The translations under genes and the position numbers were made by a program. Shown piece after piece: positions 63,969 to 64,000 of a stretch of DNA of 64,000 nucleotides. The DNA is from Gallionella sp. (lineage in GTDB: Bacteria; Pseudomonadota; Gammaproteobacteria; Burkholderiales; Gallionellaceae): positions 62,001 to 126,000 of the forward strand of contig JAQTZW010000008.1 in NCBI GenBank assembly GCA_028687575.1. Reading direction: 5' to 3'. The notes under the pieces were generated by a model. The model was not told where the DNA came from. It did not search any database and was given only the letters and a program-made list of their open reading frames with translations. The stretch's first letter is position 1; the number at the start of each line of letters is the position of its first letter.

Positions 63969-64000
63969 ACAAGGGCGTGAAGATATTTTTCTGGTTGCTG
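63965..64000 (+). CDS. Unknown membrane or secreted protein, N-terminal fragment
   Basis: Twelve codons (MNKGVKIFFWLL) from the ATGA overlap with coaX to the window edge. A positive start followed by hydrophobic residues suggests a membrane anchor. Too short to name. Confidence 0.5.
   Translation, partial: MNKGVKIFFWLL

Overview
The window is a chromosomal segment of a betaproteobacterium. Gene content and order (his-hint-tatABC-htrA-nif3; lolB-ispE-tRNA-Gln-prs-rplY-pth-ychF; sspAB; rpoH; ftsYEX) are typical of the class. Two systems point to a neutrophilic iron oxidiser of the Gallionellaceae (Sideroxydans/Gallionella type): a Cyc2-type fused cytochrome-porin (4777-6036) and a complete alternative complex III (ACIII) operon (16627-23947). 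The family assignment is inference from gene content, not from a phylogeny.

Layout. 1-3753: 5' end of an E2 lipoyl protein, proA, trpC and a major porin. 3815-6143: coq7 and the Cyc2-like gene, with two related inverted-repeat elements around them. 6630-13061: hisCBHAFIE (hisG and hisD absent here), hint and tatABC. 13062-13734: a repeat-filled gap. 13735-16345: HtrA-like protease, NIF3 protein and one unknown gene. 16627-23947: actA-actB1-actB2-actC-actD-actE-actF. 23954-27885: sspAB, rpoH, a small membrane protein and ftsXE. 27882-42907: ftsY, an M16 peptidase pair, rsmD, coaD, ferredoxin, a secreted phosphoesterase, mutM, a GldG-like ABC system, a TPR lipoprotein, lolB, ispE, tRNA-Gln, prs and rplY. 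42969-43705: pth and a 34-codon stump of ychF.

43601-61120 is an integrated element of about 17.4 kb. It is bounded by 104-bp direct repeats of the ychF 5' end (103/104 identical). A tyrosine integrase at its right end points inward. The right-hand repeat restores a full-length ychF, so the element has given the host gene a new promoter and leader. Cargo: an unknown protein with an XRE regulator, a subtilase plus AAA ATPase pair, a divergent type I restriction-modification operon (hsdR-hsdS-PLD nuclease-hsdM) with an extra phospholipase-D-fold gene inside it, two small DNA-binding proteins, and three proteins I do not recognise. I read it as a mobile defence island. An inverted, diverged 47-bp fragment of ychF sits just upstream of the right repeat. 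After the island come ychF, birA, coaX and the start of one more gene.

How the parts may work together (inference): Cyc2 would take electrons from Fe(II) at the outer membrane, and ACIII would exchange electrons between periplasmic cytochromes and the quinone pool, for which Coq7 makes ubiquinone. The ACIII operon lies between nif3 and sspAB, the place where related betaproteobacteria normally carry petABC (the bc1 complex). The best leads are this apparent in-place exchange, the ychF-targeting defence island with its odd right end, and the PLD-containing restriction operon.
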